DNA from: Phlebotomus papatasi
Taxonomy: Eukaryota; Arthropoda; Insecta; Diptera; Psychodidae
NCBI RefSeq assembly: GCF_024763615.1
Contig: NC_077223.1
Location: 53,072,627-53,136,626, forward strand
DNA: 64,000 bases
Direction: 5' to 3'
The translations under genes were made by a program, and so were the position numbers. How positions within the stretch are numbered: position 1 is the first letter of the stretch; each line of letters begins with the position of its first letter. Below, piece by piece: positions 22,297 to 33,246 of the stretch. The notes below the pieces were generated by a model. The model had not been told where the DNA came from. It searched no databases and saw only the letters and a list, made by a program, of their open reading frames with translations.

Positions 22297-23284
22297 AAAG
22301 GGAAAGTCTCATAATTTTGTCCAGTTTCTTATTTTGGACATTTTGAGGATAAAATTGGACACTCAAAAAAATTGATTAAAAAGACGGATTTTTATATCAA
22401 TATTTGATGAATAATTTTAATGAATTCATCTAAATTTGTTCTTTTCGGAAAATTTTAGCACTAAATACGTTAAATTTTGAATATATGATTTGAGTTAAAA
22501 TTGCTTTGTTGAAAATTCAGTGTGAGCAATTGCTTACACGAGAAATATAACAGTACTTCCTGTTTACTTCAGTTCTTATAGCTGTGCTGTGGTGAAATTA
22601 CTAACAGTGTTTCTTCGCATTTTTTGAGTGATATTATTGAATATTCATTGAAAATTGTGTTGATTCAAGTTAGTAGTGATTTGTAAATGTGACCTGAAGT
22701 GATATTTGCCTTGTGAATTAGATTTTCGTGTGAAAAATGGGCAATTTTCTAAGACATTCACCAGTGAGGTTATACTCCTTTTGGACAGGTTTTATCTCTC
22801 GAAATTTCGTGAAGTTTTTAGCCTTTGTGATGACTATGCTGGACAAATGCCTGGAGATACCAAGGAGCATCATCTCTACGAAAGAGATGTAGCGAGAAAT
22901 GCCTTGAAACCCTTGAAAGGCTCCCGGAAAGGTCAGGGAATGAGCGAATCCGCACGTACTTGGAGTACCGAAGTCAACTCACTTTAATGAATGATATGGA
23001 AAGTTTCCGGGCTTCTTGTGACATTCTACGTTTCCCTTACATGGACAGGAAGAGGACTTGGTAAGATTGGGTAACAATGGGCATCCTGTTGAGGCGGATT
23101 GGCTGTTCAAATTTACAGCCAAGTTGTCCAAATTAATAACCAAGTTGTCCAAAATAAGAGTCAAATTCACCTATATCAATTCATTTTTAAACGTAATAAG
23201 ACTAATTTTAGTAAAAATAAGATGATAAATAGTTTGCCAAGTTTCTAACCGTTCTGAAAAACAAAAGTCAATTAGTATTGAAAA
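22297..23284. mobile_element. TTTTGTCCAGTTTCTTATTT-family element with decayed coding segment (5' part)
   Basis: Left end GGGAAAGTCTCATAATTTTG, then CCAGTTTCTTATTTTGGAC. It matches 28582-29650 along its length and, inverted, 42793-43082. It is interrupted at 23285 by the Helentron-like copy, and the remaining right end is not found beyond it. It carries the conserved 51-codon frame described separately. Confidence 0.7.
22912..23064 (+). pseudogene. Conserved coding-like segment inside the repeat (copy 1)
   Basis: A frame of 50 residues ending TAA: starts LERLPERSGNERIRTYLEY, continues MNDMESFRASCDI and ends DRKRTW. It stays open in both copies of the repeat (the second is 29181-29333) despite indels outside it, and the last codons read ACTTG|GTAAGA, a good splice donor. 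It may be a captured host exon or the remnant of a transposon protein with a YERD...AR-type helix. No start codon or full gene; function unknown. Confidence 0.45.
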
Positions 23285-24648
23285 GGGACAGATAATCCTA
23301 ACCGGCTTATGTAGGTGAGATTCTTAAAGTGAGCTAACTCGGAATGCATGCAAATTCGATTTAGAGCTGAAGTTGGGGTGAGTTACAGTTATATTGAGAG
23401 CCATACAGTTATATTGTATCAAATTCGTGAAATTATTCAAATTTTGTATTTAAACCAAAATATCAAGGATTTGGATGGAGTGACAGAAAAGTGATATATG
23501 GGTGAAATGTAGACCAGAATGGTCTCTATAATTTTGCTATAGCACTTGATATCATCGATTAATCAGAAGCCCAGATAATCGAGATTGTTTATTTCTGAAC
23601 TGGTTTTTTCGACCAGAGCGCCCCAATTGTTCACTTGATGAACTTCAACTATATCAAAGAATTATTATATTTTGTGAGACTTTCCATTTAAAACACAATT
23701 TTAAGTGTCTTGGTCGAGTAGAGGCGCAGTCAAAATGGCATCTGAGTGGTTTCTCAAAGCCTTATTATAGGAAAAGTCAATTTTTTCTCACTTAAACGGA
23801 AAAATCGGACATATCGCATTGTCTGATCGAAAAATGATGTATGGACAAAATATAGATATAAATGTCCTCTACAATTATATCGAAGTAATCATCAAAATCG
23901 GTTCAGCGACAGTCGAGATAATTGAGGTTATGTGATATTGAAATTGGTTTTTCGACTGTGGCGCCCCTGGTGTTGGTCCCACGAAGTTCGAATGTTCTAG
24001 AAAGTTGTAGCATTTGGTGAGACCTTTGCTACAAGCATTTACTCATCGGTCAAACAGAACCGGAGATATGATTTTTTAAATTTCGTGAACTTTGACTCCT
24101 CATATCTCCGGTTCTATTGAAACCACAGCGCACTTACGCCACTTTTTGGAAACACCCTAGACTAGACTACAACATTCTAAAATTTGATTAACTTGCACAA
24201 TGCAGTTTTTGAGAAAAATGAGTTTTAATTTTGATGAATATTGACGCTATCGCAGCGCCATCTGTGGTGACTTTTTGAACTTCCGTCTGAAAGTGCTCAT
24301 CGAGACGAAACCAAAAACCCAAAATTTAGCTCGAAATGGTAATTAGAACCGTAGATAGAGGCCGGTCAATTTTCGAACTTTGACTCCTTTAGCTCGGGTC
24401 AGGGGTTATAGATCGACTTAAGTATATTTTTATTTGATAGGTATAATCAGCGGCTACAACATACTAAAAATTCAGCCCAATGCACAATGGAATTTTTGAG
24501 TTATTTAACTTAGAAAATTTAAAAATTTTATTTTTAAAAATAGCGCCCCTAGCGGTTGTTTTATTTACTTTCTATCTTAGAAGAGGAAGTGGCATTTCAC
24601 GAGAGCTTTCCAAAAAGCCCTCACTTTTTAAATTCTGACAATTAGAAT
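23285..24648 (+). mobile_element. Helentron/HINE-like element, 3'-truncated copy
   Basis: Begins GGGACAGATAATCCTAACC like the intact copy at 38273 and follows it closely to about the equivalent of 39620, then stops without the 3' hairpin. The left flank ATTGAAAA continues in the uninterrupted relative (near 29572-29580) directly into TATGG, so insertion was between A and T. No open frame. Confidence 0.75.
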
Positions 24649-24868
24649 TGCAATCTTACTTAATAAATAATTACAGAAGTTAAGCCATATGGTTAAGTCT
24701 TAGGTCTGAAGCCCGTTAAAGATTTAGTGGATTTAGCCGTTAATTTCTTATCGGTAAAGAGTTTTTGAAAAATTTGGACTTAAGATTGGATTATTAAGGG
24801 ACTATGCTACTGGTGATTTTTTTGTTCTAATAATTAACATGACAAGTAACATGAGTAACGAATTCAAT

Positions 24869-24965
24869 TGAGAAATAAATTATTCAGAGTGGTTGAAATT
24901 TTTGACCAATTAGAATCTAATTGGTCAAAAAGTTCAACCACTCTGAATTATCTATTTCTCAATCG
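24869..24965. mobile_element. Tiny near-perfect hairpin element
   Basis: About 97 bp made of two arms around TAGAATCTA. The arms include TTCAGAGTGGTTGAA and GACCAATTAGA with their complements, and the outer edges read AATTGAGAAATA and TATTTCTCAAT. The near absence of mismatches suggests a recent origin or conversion between arms. Confidence 0.75.
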
Positions 24966-25167
24966 ACTTTGTGAAATTATTGTTTTTTTTTTGAAAAGGT
25001 CTAAAAATTTCCAAATCTACTACATGAATTCCAATTGGTAATGAATCAATAAAGTACTGTTAATTTATTTATGTTTCTTTATTATTTCTTTTTTTACTTC
25101 TTCGAACTAACAATTTTTTTCGGGAACTGAAACGATAAGAGATATCGACATCCGGTTTTTAGCCTTA

Positions 25168-25470
25168 TGGCCTCTACACATTGGGAGCAATTTTTGTCAA
25201 AAATTGCTTTTTTGAAGGAAATTCCCTGCAGCGTTGTAGGGGAAAACGTCAAATTTCTGTCAAAAACGCAATTTTTGACGAAAATTGCTCCCAATGTGTA
25301 GACGCCTTTAGACGCACATAAGGACTCTAATCTATACATTAGAAGCAATTTTCGTCAAACATTTAATTTTTGACAGAATTTTGACTTTTTCATCTATAGC
25401 AATGCGAAAAATCCATTTTTTCAAAAAAGCAATGCTTGATGGAAATTGCTCCTAATGTGTAGAGGCCTTT
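25168..25470. mobile_element. Two adjacent MITEs of the CTACACATTGGGAGC family
   Basis: 25168-25308 starts GGCCTCTACACATTGGGAGC and ends GCTCCCAATGTGTAGACGCC. 25327-25470 has the same, more diverged ends (TACATTAGAAGCAATTT and AAATTGCTCCTAATGTGTAG). They lie tandem within about 20 bp of each other. No coding capacity. Confidence 0.75.
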
Positions 25471-25669
25471 ACGACTTAAGCTGAGAGACGGCTTAACGCA
25501 GTTATAATTAAGATAATGATTTGACTAAATTCTCATCAGTTTCTCACTAACTAAACCGTTTCTCGTCCTAATCCTGGGGACGAATTAGTCAGAAACTGAT
25601 GGAAATGTAATTTGATCATTATTTTAATTATAATTACTTTAAGCCATCTCTCGGCTTAAGTCGTAAGTG
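25471..25669. mobile_element. Inverted-repeat element, ACGACTTAAG ends
   Basis: Starts ACGACTTAAGCTGAGAGACG and ends with the complement near 25650-25669 (TCTCTCGGCTTAAGTCGT). The inner arms TCATCAGTTTCT and AGAAACTGATG also pair. About 200 bp; fragments of the same ends occur near 1895, 6219 and 24673. Confidence 0.7.
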
Positions 25670-25820
25670 TGTCTAGCGCATAAGATGCTATACCACAAGC
25701 CACAGAATTTAAAAGTCAGCTAAAAATCAAGTAGGGTAAAAGGAACACTTTAAGAATTTATCATGCCATACTTATTGACACTTTCAGTACCGATTAAGGA
25801 TATGAAATTTGAACAGCCCT

Positions 25821-26341
25821 TTAACCCTTTAAGGACGATTGGAACACCGGTGTCCCATAAAGAAAATAATTTTTCCTGACTAGCTAAAGTTATTGTTTTC
25901 TTATGTCTGTACATAATTGTAAAATAGAAGGTTAAGGGAATCTAGAATATTTTTTGCAAGTCTCTAGCTATTTGCTATGTAGTAAATATTTAAGCTAAAA
26001 AATGGCGAATTTTTTAATTCTCAAATTCATAACTGATTTTATTTATTTTTTATACTTTCAATTTTTTTTCCAAAAACCCTTTTGGAAATAAAAACTACAA
26101 TACTCATACGTAATATTTTTCATTAAAGCGAAAAATATTATTCATTGGTATTGTCAGAAAAATTACTTAAATTTTTGGGCTCTTTTTGTCCCTATCGTTC
26201 ATAGAGGAAAAAATACACCAAATCAGACTCTGTTGGACTTTCCAAGGTTAGATGTAAGACTTATCATTGATTATGTTTCTCAGTTTAATTTTTATTGTTG
26301 ATTTTCAGTCCGTAAAAAGTGTCTCGTCGTTAAAGGGTTAA
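25821..26341. mobile_element. CCCTTTAA-family inverted-repeat element
   Basis: Ends TTAACCCTTTAAGGACGATT and CGTCGTTAAAGGGTTA. It is in opposite orientation to 18560-19078 and closely similar to it over the whole 520 bp. Non-coding. Confidence 0.82.
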
Positions 26342-26488
26342 TAAGAAAAGGTAGATTACAAAAAATATCATATTATATACTTGCATTTTACCAGATATAT
26401 TAAATAAATTTCGCCACTTTGACAAAGGTGTCAATAGGGGTTCGAAGAGGTATTCCTTCTGCCCTACATGCGTTGAATATCACCAAAT

Positions 26489-26708
26489 AGGGGGAGCTGG
26501 GGCTACTTTGAGATGTGGGGCTAGATTGTTATACGACTTTTTAGCCTAGTTCTAAATGAAGCTGCGCCTTACAATTATTTTATTTAGATCCACAATTATT
26601 TTGTGTATCCAAATTACATAATCTTAATACACAGTTGTCATAAGAAATATGAGAAAAAATCGTATAACAATGTAGCCCCACAGCTCAATGTAGCCCCACC
26701 TCCCCCTA
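26489..26708. mobile_element. MITE, GTGGGGCTAC family
   Basis: Left end AGGGGGAGCTGGGGCTAC, right end GTAGCCCCACCTCCCCCT. The interior arms TTGTTATACGA and TCGTATAACAA also pair, so the whole 220 bp folds. It is the best preserved copy of the family seen near 1341. Confidence 0.85.
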
Positions 26709-28254
26709 CTAATCTTTTAATTTCAATTTTATGCGTAGAAACTTTTGAAATCTTGCTCTTCTTCAATCAAAAACTGCACTAACTTCTGATATAGTAATTA
26801 GAATAAAAAAATCTTTAAACAGAAATAACATTTTAAATAACAATAACGCATTGTGACTATAGGGTTTCTAAAATCAACATGCGTTCTTGAAAATTCCTCG
26901 TTTAAGATTTCGAAATTTCTTATTTCGATTTTTAATAAATTTTAATTATGCTGTATTTGAGAATTTTTAAATGACAAATTGCATTCCCTCTCTGGTTTAA
27001 ACTATAAAAAAAACGGACTATATTGGAATTTTTCATAATTTGTATATATTGTGGTAAAAAAAATTTTTTTTTTCCTTTACTCTTTTTCTTCAAAGAAATT
27101 CCTACAAACTCCCAGAGCTACATAGCAACAATGCTTAGGAATTTAATCGATTCCCGCCGAATGCAAAAGAAACGAAGAAGAAACTAAAAGAAAAGCAATA
27201 AAATCCTTGAAAAGTGCAAATCAATTTAGAGGACTTTCTGATTGATTTTCCTAAGTAAAAACTTTTCACCCTGAACCTTGAACCCTTTTTGCCTTCGATG
27301 CTCAGAATGAGAAAATTAAACAATGCCTCGTGTCAATAATTAAAGTATATATTGATGGGCCAGGAAAAAGGCTCTTTGTGATTAAAATCAATATGCATGA
27401 AAGGGAAATTAACACTTATTAAGAATTTATAAATTTATTTACCCAAGAGCGTTTTGTTGCCCTTCAGGATGCTCTTATGGTGTAGTTCTGTAAGCCTCTT
27501 TAATCAATCCCGTCAAGCTATTTAACTCTCTTCACTGGTCGAAAGCTCACACAACAATGTCATACCTTTACTCAGTGAGCTCTACTGTTACTATCAATAA
27601 ACTTCCCCTACGTCGAATCATCCTCAATCACCCCAAGTCGTACTTGTTTGGGAAATCTATATCTGAAGGAGATGGGGTAGTTCTTTGCTTTTAAAATTTC
27701 GTGTAAAAGTTCATGGTCAGTTTCTTCAAATATTGCTTAATCATTTTAAAGGCATTTAATTTAGAGGCTATTATAATAATAGAACTTTTTTTTGGCAGAT
27801 AAAAGTCTCCAAATGGCATGTTTATTTCTGACCATTGAGGTCGTTTAGGGGAGTCTCGACAGGTGGAGAAACAACAACTTTCAGTCACTCTGGAAACGGA
27901 CTTTCGTGTAATTCTGCATGATTTCCATTTGATGAAATGTTACTGCATTTGAATTCTTCAATGGGGTTTTCTCTAAATAAAGCTTAAAGCCTCATTTTCT
28001 ATGCAGTTTCTACATGGTGTCCTATTTTGAATTTCATATTGACAAATACCAAAAGTTGTGCAGCGTGTTTGGATGATTTATTGCAGATATCTTGCTCTCA
28101 TTTAATGCTCTACTTTCAATTTATAAAAATATTATTCTTTGAGAATCCATTATATAAAATTTATATGTATTTTGACCCACACAAAATTAAATTTAAATTA
28201 AAACATGTTTTTCTTTATTGAAAAAAAGAGAGTAATTTTATTCTTCAAGATCTT
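26709..28254. other. Non-coding DNA, mostly without recognised repeats
   Basis: AT-rich at 26.7-27.1 kb. 27450-27680 is closer to average composition, with no detectable inverted ends. No gene is supported on either strand. It may be single-copy intronic or intergenic DNA. Confidence 0.3.
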
Positions 28255-28581
28255 AGGGCAAGTGTGCCAAATTTCGGCATAGTTGCATGCAAGCGCCAAA
28301 GTCTCAAGTTTGAAATGTTATATCTTTAATAGAAATTGTTTTTTTTTCATTCCTTCTACTTTAGGAGTGTTGATTAGAACCTTGTAGACAGTTTATCGTC
28401 TTTATTTACTCTGAAATCATTCTTAATACATTTTAAAATGAATAAAAATGTAGACATAGCTTTGGTGCCTTATTTCGGCCACCTTCATTCTCATAGTTCC
28501 TTGCCCTTCGGGAATTCTTCCAATGCCTTTTTCACGTTATCTCGTTTGTCGAAGCTACATTTTTTTTAATTCTTTTGCATT

Positions 28582-29650
28582 AGGGGAAATGCTTCTAATT
28601 TTGTCCAGTTTCTTATTTTGGACACTTTGAGGATAACATTGGACACTAAAAATAAATTGATTAAAATTATGGATTTTTATTCCAATATTTGATGAATAAT
28701 GAATTCTATCTAAATATTTGTTCTTTTTGGAAGATTTTAACACTAAATACGTTAAAATTTGAATATGATTTGAGTTGAAATTGCTTTGTTGAAAATTCAG
28801 TGTGAGCAATTGCTTACGAGAAATATGACAGAACTTCGTGGCTTACTTCAGTCTTATTTAGTTTTGGTGAAGTACTAACAAAGTTTGTTCGCTGTTTTTG
28901 AGTGATATTATTGAATATTCATTGAATATTGTGTTGATTCACGTTACTGATGATTTGTACATTTGACCTGAAGTGAGATTTGCCTTGTGAATTATATTTT
29001 TCGTGTGAAAAATGGGAAATTTTTTAAGACATTCACCAGTGAGGTGATGATTCTTATTTTGGACAGGTGTTTTTCTCACGAAATTTCGTGAAGTTTTAGC
29101 TTTTGTGATGACTAGGTTGGACAAATGCCTGGAGAAATGAAGGAGCATCATCTCTACGAAAGAGATGCAGTGAGAAATGCCTTGAAAGGCTCCCGGAAAG
29201 GGCAGGGAATGAGCGAATCCGCACGTACTTGGAGTACCGAAGTCAACTCACTTTAATGAATGATATGGAAAGTTTCTGGGCTTCTTGTGACATTCCACGT
29301 TTCCCTTACATGACCAGGAAGAGGACTTGGTAAGATTGGTTCATAAAATGAAGAACAATGGGCATCCTGTTGAGGCGGATTATCTGTCCAAATTTACAGA
29401 CAAGTTGTAAAAATTAATAACCAAGTTGTCCAAAATAAGAGTCAAATTCACCTCTACATATCAATTCATTTTTAAACGTATTAAAACTAATTTTAGTAAA
29501 AATGAGATGATAAATAGCTTGCCAAGTTTCTAAACAATCCTTCTGAAAAGAGAGTAACAAGAAAAGTCAATTAGTATTGAAAATATGGCACTTCAAACTT
29601 AGGATATCGATGCTTATATGCAGACTGTCCAAAATTAGAAGCACTTCCCC
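28582..29650. mobile_element. Nested AGGGGAAATGCTTCTA-end element with TA target
   Basis: Left end AGGGGAAATGCTTCTAATTT, right end AATTAGAAGCACTTCCCCT, with TA at the junctions when compared with the empty site at about 57948. It is the most complete copy of the family whose 5' part is 22297-23284. It carries the conserved frame at 29181-29333. Confidence 0.8.
29181..29333 (+). pseudogene. Conserved coding-like segment inside the repeat (copy 2)
   Basis: Same 50-residue frame as at 22912-23064, with few replacements (for example IPRFPYMTRKRTW here) and the same terminal TTGGTAAGA. The segment just upstream (KEHHLYERD-like) is also recognisable but frameshifted relative to the first copy. No complete gene. 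Confidence 0.45.
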
Positions 29651-30076
29651 TATATAAACTCTAGAGTATGTAAAAATTTAAAAAAAAAAATATGGAAATT
29701 CGACGAACAGAAAAGGTGGCCGGAATTACAAGCTGGCCGGAATTTGGAACACTTACTCTAATCCTTTTAGTCCTACGAAATGCTCACCTTTCACTCCTCT
29801 TCCATTTAAGAATGAGTCTCCCAGAACCCTTTTTTTTAATTTTGCAAATCACAATCTTTAAAAAAGTGTATATGTCACGCTATTTGTCTGTTTCCATTTA
29901 GGCAGCATTCCTTCTGGTCCCCAGCTTCCTTTTTGGGACTTTAAAAATTCTCTTCTATTTATTTACACGGGGCTCCGGGATTAAGCAATTCGGTATTATG
30001 CATCTCACGGGAATATGCACAATTATACAAGTTTTCCTACCATTAGGAACTGATTTGTCGAATCAATGGGGTGGTG

Positions 30077-30291
30077 GGGGAAACTGGGGCACCACCAAAC
30101 ACGGGGTAGCACCAAACACTAATTTTTATTTCTTAATTACTTGGACTATCTCAACCATTTCTTCAGTAGACAAGCATCCCTATAGTGCCTATAAATAGGT
30201 CCTATAGGTCTTGTCCTCAGAAGTCAAATAGCTGATTAAAAAATCGCAGTGTTTGGTGCTACCCCGTGTTTGGTGGTGCCCCAGTTTCCCC
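30077..30291. mobile_element. MITE, GGGGAAACTGGGGCACCACC family, copy 1
   Basis: Long terminal inverted repeats of about 42 bp: GGGGAAACTGGGGCACCACC at the left and GGTGGTGCCCCAGTTTCCCC at the right, each followed by an inner AACACGGGGTA / TACCCCGTGTT pair. Three copies are in the window. Non-coding; overlapping frames are spurious. Confidence 0.88.
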
Positions 30292-30394
30292 TATATTATG
30301 AAAATATTTTTATGTGGCACACTTTAAATGTACTTCTTGACGCTGAAAATAGAGCGAAAATTTGACGTAAATAATGTTATGCACATCACGGCGT

Positions 30395-30593
30395 AGGGGG
30401 AAGTAGGGCACCTTTCAAAGTGGGACAACTTTGAAATTAGCATTTTTTACCAATTTTTAAATAAAATTGAGCATTATCGTGCTAAAATTTAGATTCTCAA
30501 TTTATTTGTGCAGCTAAATTATATCACAATAAGGCTCAATTTTATTTAAAAATAGGTTAAAACCCCAATTTCAAAGGTGCCCCACTTCCCCCT
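30395..30593. mobile_element. MITE, AGGGGGAAGTNGGGCACCTTT family, copy 1
   Basis: Starts AGGGGGAAGTAGGGCACCTT and ends AAGGTGCCCCACTTCCCCCT. About 200 bp; other copies at 37460 and 59701. Non-coding. Confidence 0.85.
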
Positions 30594-30815
30594 ACCTGCA
30601 GTTTAATTGAGTGGAATCTCCTGCACGTATGCAAATTTTCTGGGTATATAATGTGATTTCACGCAGTTTTCTCCGGTCCTGAAAATGTACACAATCCCGG
30701 AACCTCTTTATAATAAGAAAATAATTTTGAACCTTTTCTAATAACGGTTATTTCAATATTTATCGCCTGATTTGGGGTAATATTTGGTTTCGTTGGAAAG
30801 TTCTTAAAATCTCTT

Positions 30816-31204
30816 AGGGTGGAGTAACCACTTATCGCCACTTTTAGGAAAAACTGAAATTAATTTAATTATAACTTTTAAACCCTTATTATAAGGCAAC
30901 ATAAATTTGACACAAAGTTTCTTAGATATGTTGTCTATAGATAAATCAAACTAATAGTCCCTCAATTTAACGGTGGATTACTTAAAAAAATATATTTTTA
31001 TTAAAAATTCAAAAATAACCACTTCTCGCCACCTACTTGAAAAGGCCCAAACTCAATTATTTTGGACAATATTATTAAAAAATATATTCAGCGATGGTTT
31101 TTCTTCCTGATATCCTTTTTATTACTCATATCATATGATGTTTCCTCGATTTAACTATAGGTGGCGAGAAGTGGGTCATTGGCGAGAAGGGGTGAAACCA
31201 CCCT
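30816..31204. mobile_element. AGGGTGGAATCACC-family element, short copy
   Basis: Ends AGGGTGGAGTAACCAC and GGTGAAACCACCCT, with GTGGCGAGAAGTGG motifs inside as in the 6767-7688 element. About 390 bp, non-coding. Confidence 0.7.
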
Positions 31205-31529
31205 ACAAGTGTGAAATGATTTCAAGCGGTTATGACTCAGCAATAAACAAAATTTTTTAAATTATAATTTTCTTCCTATAAGCTGGTTTTTGTCAATGTT
31301 TTAAGTTAATGACTATAATTGATTTAAATACGTAAACATGTATGATAACATATCACGTATCAATGCGCAGTGGACTTTTTCTCATTTTCGAATATGAAGT
31401 AATTAAGGCGAGCTTTTCGACTTTATGCAACGGTGTCATTGGATCATTACCTTTTACCGTTTTTTAAGTTCAGAGTCTAATTTTCTAGAAAGTGCATTTC
31501 TACTAAAATTTGGATCAAGTTCCAAATTT

Positions 31530-32030
31530 TAGTACAAATTAACCTTTTAACATTTTAAGGACGATTGGGCCATCGGTAATCCAAAAATGAAATTTTGCCA
31601 AATTTTTCTACGCAAAATAAAGCTATATTTTGCTATAAAAGTCAGAAAAAGTGATTTTTCAGACACGCTATTTTTGACTCTCTCGTCCTGAAAGGGTTAA
31701 GAATGAGTCTCCCAGAACCCTTTTATTAATTTTGCAAATCACAATCTTTTAAATAGTGTATTATCCTTAAAGGGTTAAGGGCGAGACACTTTCACTGACC
31801 GAAAAATCAAAATAAAAATATAACTGATGAACAAAATCAATAAATTTGAGCTTAAATATTTACTATATAGTAAATTGCTGGAGATTTTCAAAAAAATATC
31901 GCTGATTTCTACAACCTTCAACTACTTTACGATAACGTACAAACATTAAGAAAAAAATAATTTTAGTCAGGAAAAATTATTTTCTCCATGACACACGGGT
32001 GACCTAATCATCCTTAAAGGTTTAAGCTTC
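31530..32030. mobile_element. Degenerate CCCTTTAA-family element
   Basis: Recognisable blocks only: ACATTTTAAGGACGATTGG near 31550, TCCTTAAAGGGTTAAGGGCG near 31764 and ATCCTTAAAGGTTTAAG near 32010. Probably one or two overlapping old copies. Confidence 0.5.
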
Positions 32031-32188
32031 GAAAAGTTTTGATAAAAAAAAACAATACCCCTTTGATCTTTCTGATCTGAGTGAGATGTAATAGATCTAG
32101 TGCAGAAACGAATGCTAAAATAATCATAATTTCCATATTTTCAAAGTGGCTTTATAAAATGATATAAGAATGTAACTCTTCGGAACAT

Positions 32189-32402
32189 AGGGGAAACTGG
32201 GGCACCAATAAACACGGGGTACCATCAAACATTAATTTTTATTTCTAAACTACTTGGACTATCTCGACCATTCATTCAGTGGACAAGCATCCCTATAGTG
32301 CCTATAAATTCCTGTCGGTCTTATACTCTGATATCCAATACCCGATTAAAAAATCGTAGTGTTTGGTGGTACCCCGTGTTTGGTGGTGTCCCAGTTTCCC
32401 CT
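32189..32402. mobile_element. MITE, GGGGAAACTGGGGCACCACC family, copy 2
   Basis: Same ends as 30077-30291 (here GGGGAAACTGGGGCACC and GGTGTCCCAGTTTCCCC). The interior, with CTACTTGGACTATCTCGACC, is close to the copy at 62820. Confidence 0.87.
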
Positions 32403-32686
32403 AATAATCTTTTACAGGCACATTTGAAAGCACTCCTAGTTTGCAAATAGTAAAATAATAACAATTTATTGGTATTTTATAAGCAAATTTGTACCTAGAT
32501 ATTGCATTTAAATAAATAAAAATTCCAATTATAAAAGAATTTTTCAAATTATGTGGAAATATTTAATATTTATTCTCATTATTTTTTGCTCATAATTTTT
32601 ATTCATAATATACAATCAATTAATTGTTTTCCAATGAATAAATAAATAAGTAAATTCACATCAAATTACTGGTTACATTGAAAATA

Positions 32687-32717
32687 GGTGTAATTATGAA
32701 GGAATCACACCGAATAT
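32687..32717. repeat. Isolated Helentron-like 3' hairpin
   Basis: GGTGTAATTATGAAGG-AATCACACC forms a short stem like the 3' end at 20650-20672. No matching 5' end was found to its left. A reverse-oriented example is at about 45863-45888. Confidence 0.45.
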
Positions 32718-32829
32718 TTAATTTAACCTATTCCTTACCATGGTATTATACATCATACGCAAATTGAGTGATTTTAGATGATTTATTCCTGGGCAATTGC
32801 GATCCGAATTGCTGTCGGGAATGAATTTT

Positions 32830-33246
32830 TTATTAACTTTAGTCTCTTAATTACTTGGGAAAAATAGTCAGACAGAGATGAAAATACGTTTTGTTATTGT
32901 TTTCTTGCTTCGCGGAAGGTCATGCAAAATCTTGCCCAAATGGCGGACGGAAAATTCGACATCCCGTCAAATTTGTTAAAATTGGTCTTTTTCCTCTTTT
33001 CAGATTGGAATTCTAAATGCCAATTTGTTTTCTTAGATAGTTCTAAAGCAATAGAATTTGCAATGAATTAATACAGAGAATTTAAATTCAGTGACCGTTA
33101 AGATATGTGTTTGACAGGGGCTCCCCGCGCCCTCATAATAGATAAAAAAAATCAAAAAAAAATCATCTATTAATCTGTATGAATCTGATTCCAAAATATG
33201 AACATTCTACCTCAAGTATTTCTGGTACATTGACTGAATGGGTTAA
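32830..33246. repeat. Uninterrupted copy of the 15668-16597 repeat
   Basis: Same ordered landmarks as the copy before the first R2D2-like gene but without the two MITEs, so it serves as the empty site for both. Edges read near ACTTGGGAAAAATAGTC and ATTGACTGAATGGGTTAA. Confidence 0.6.

Larger units (their letters stand above)
28255..29760. mobile_element. GTAAGTGTGCCAAATTTCGG-family element, interrupted
   Basis: Ends AGGGCAAGTGTGCCAAATTT and GCCGGAATTTGGAACACTT. The uninterrupted copy at 57624-58053 is 430 bp; here 1.07 kb (28582-29650) has been inserted after ...TTTTGCATT. Apart from the insertion the two copies are very similar. No coding frame. Confidence 0.82.
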
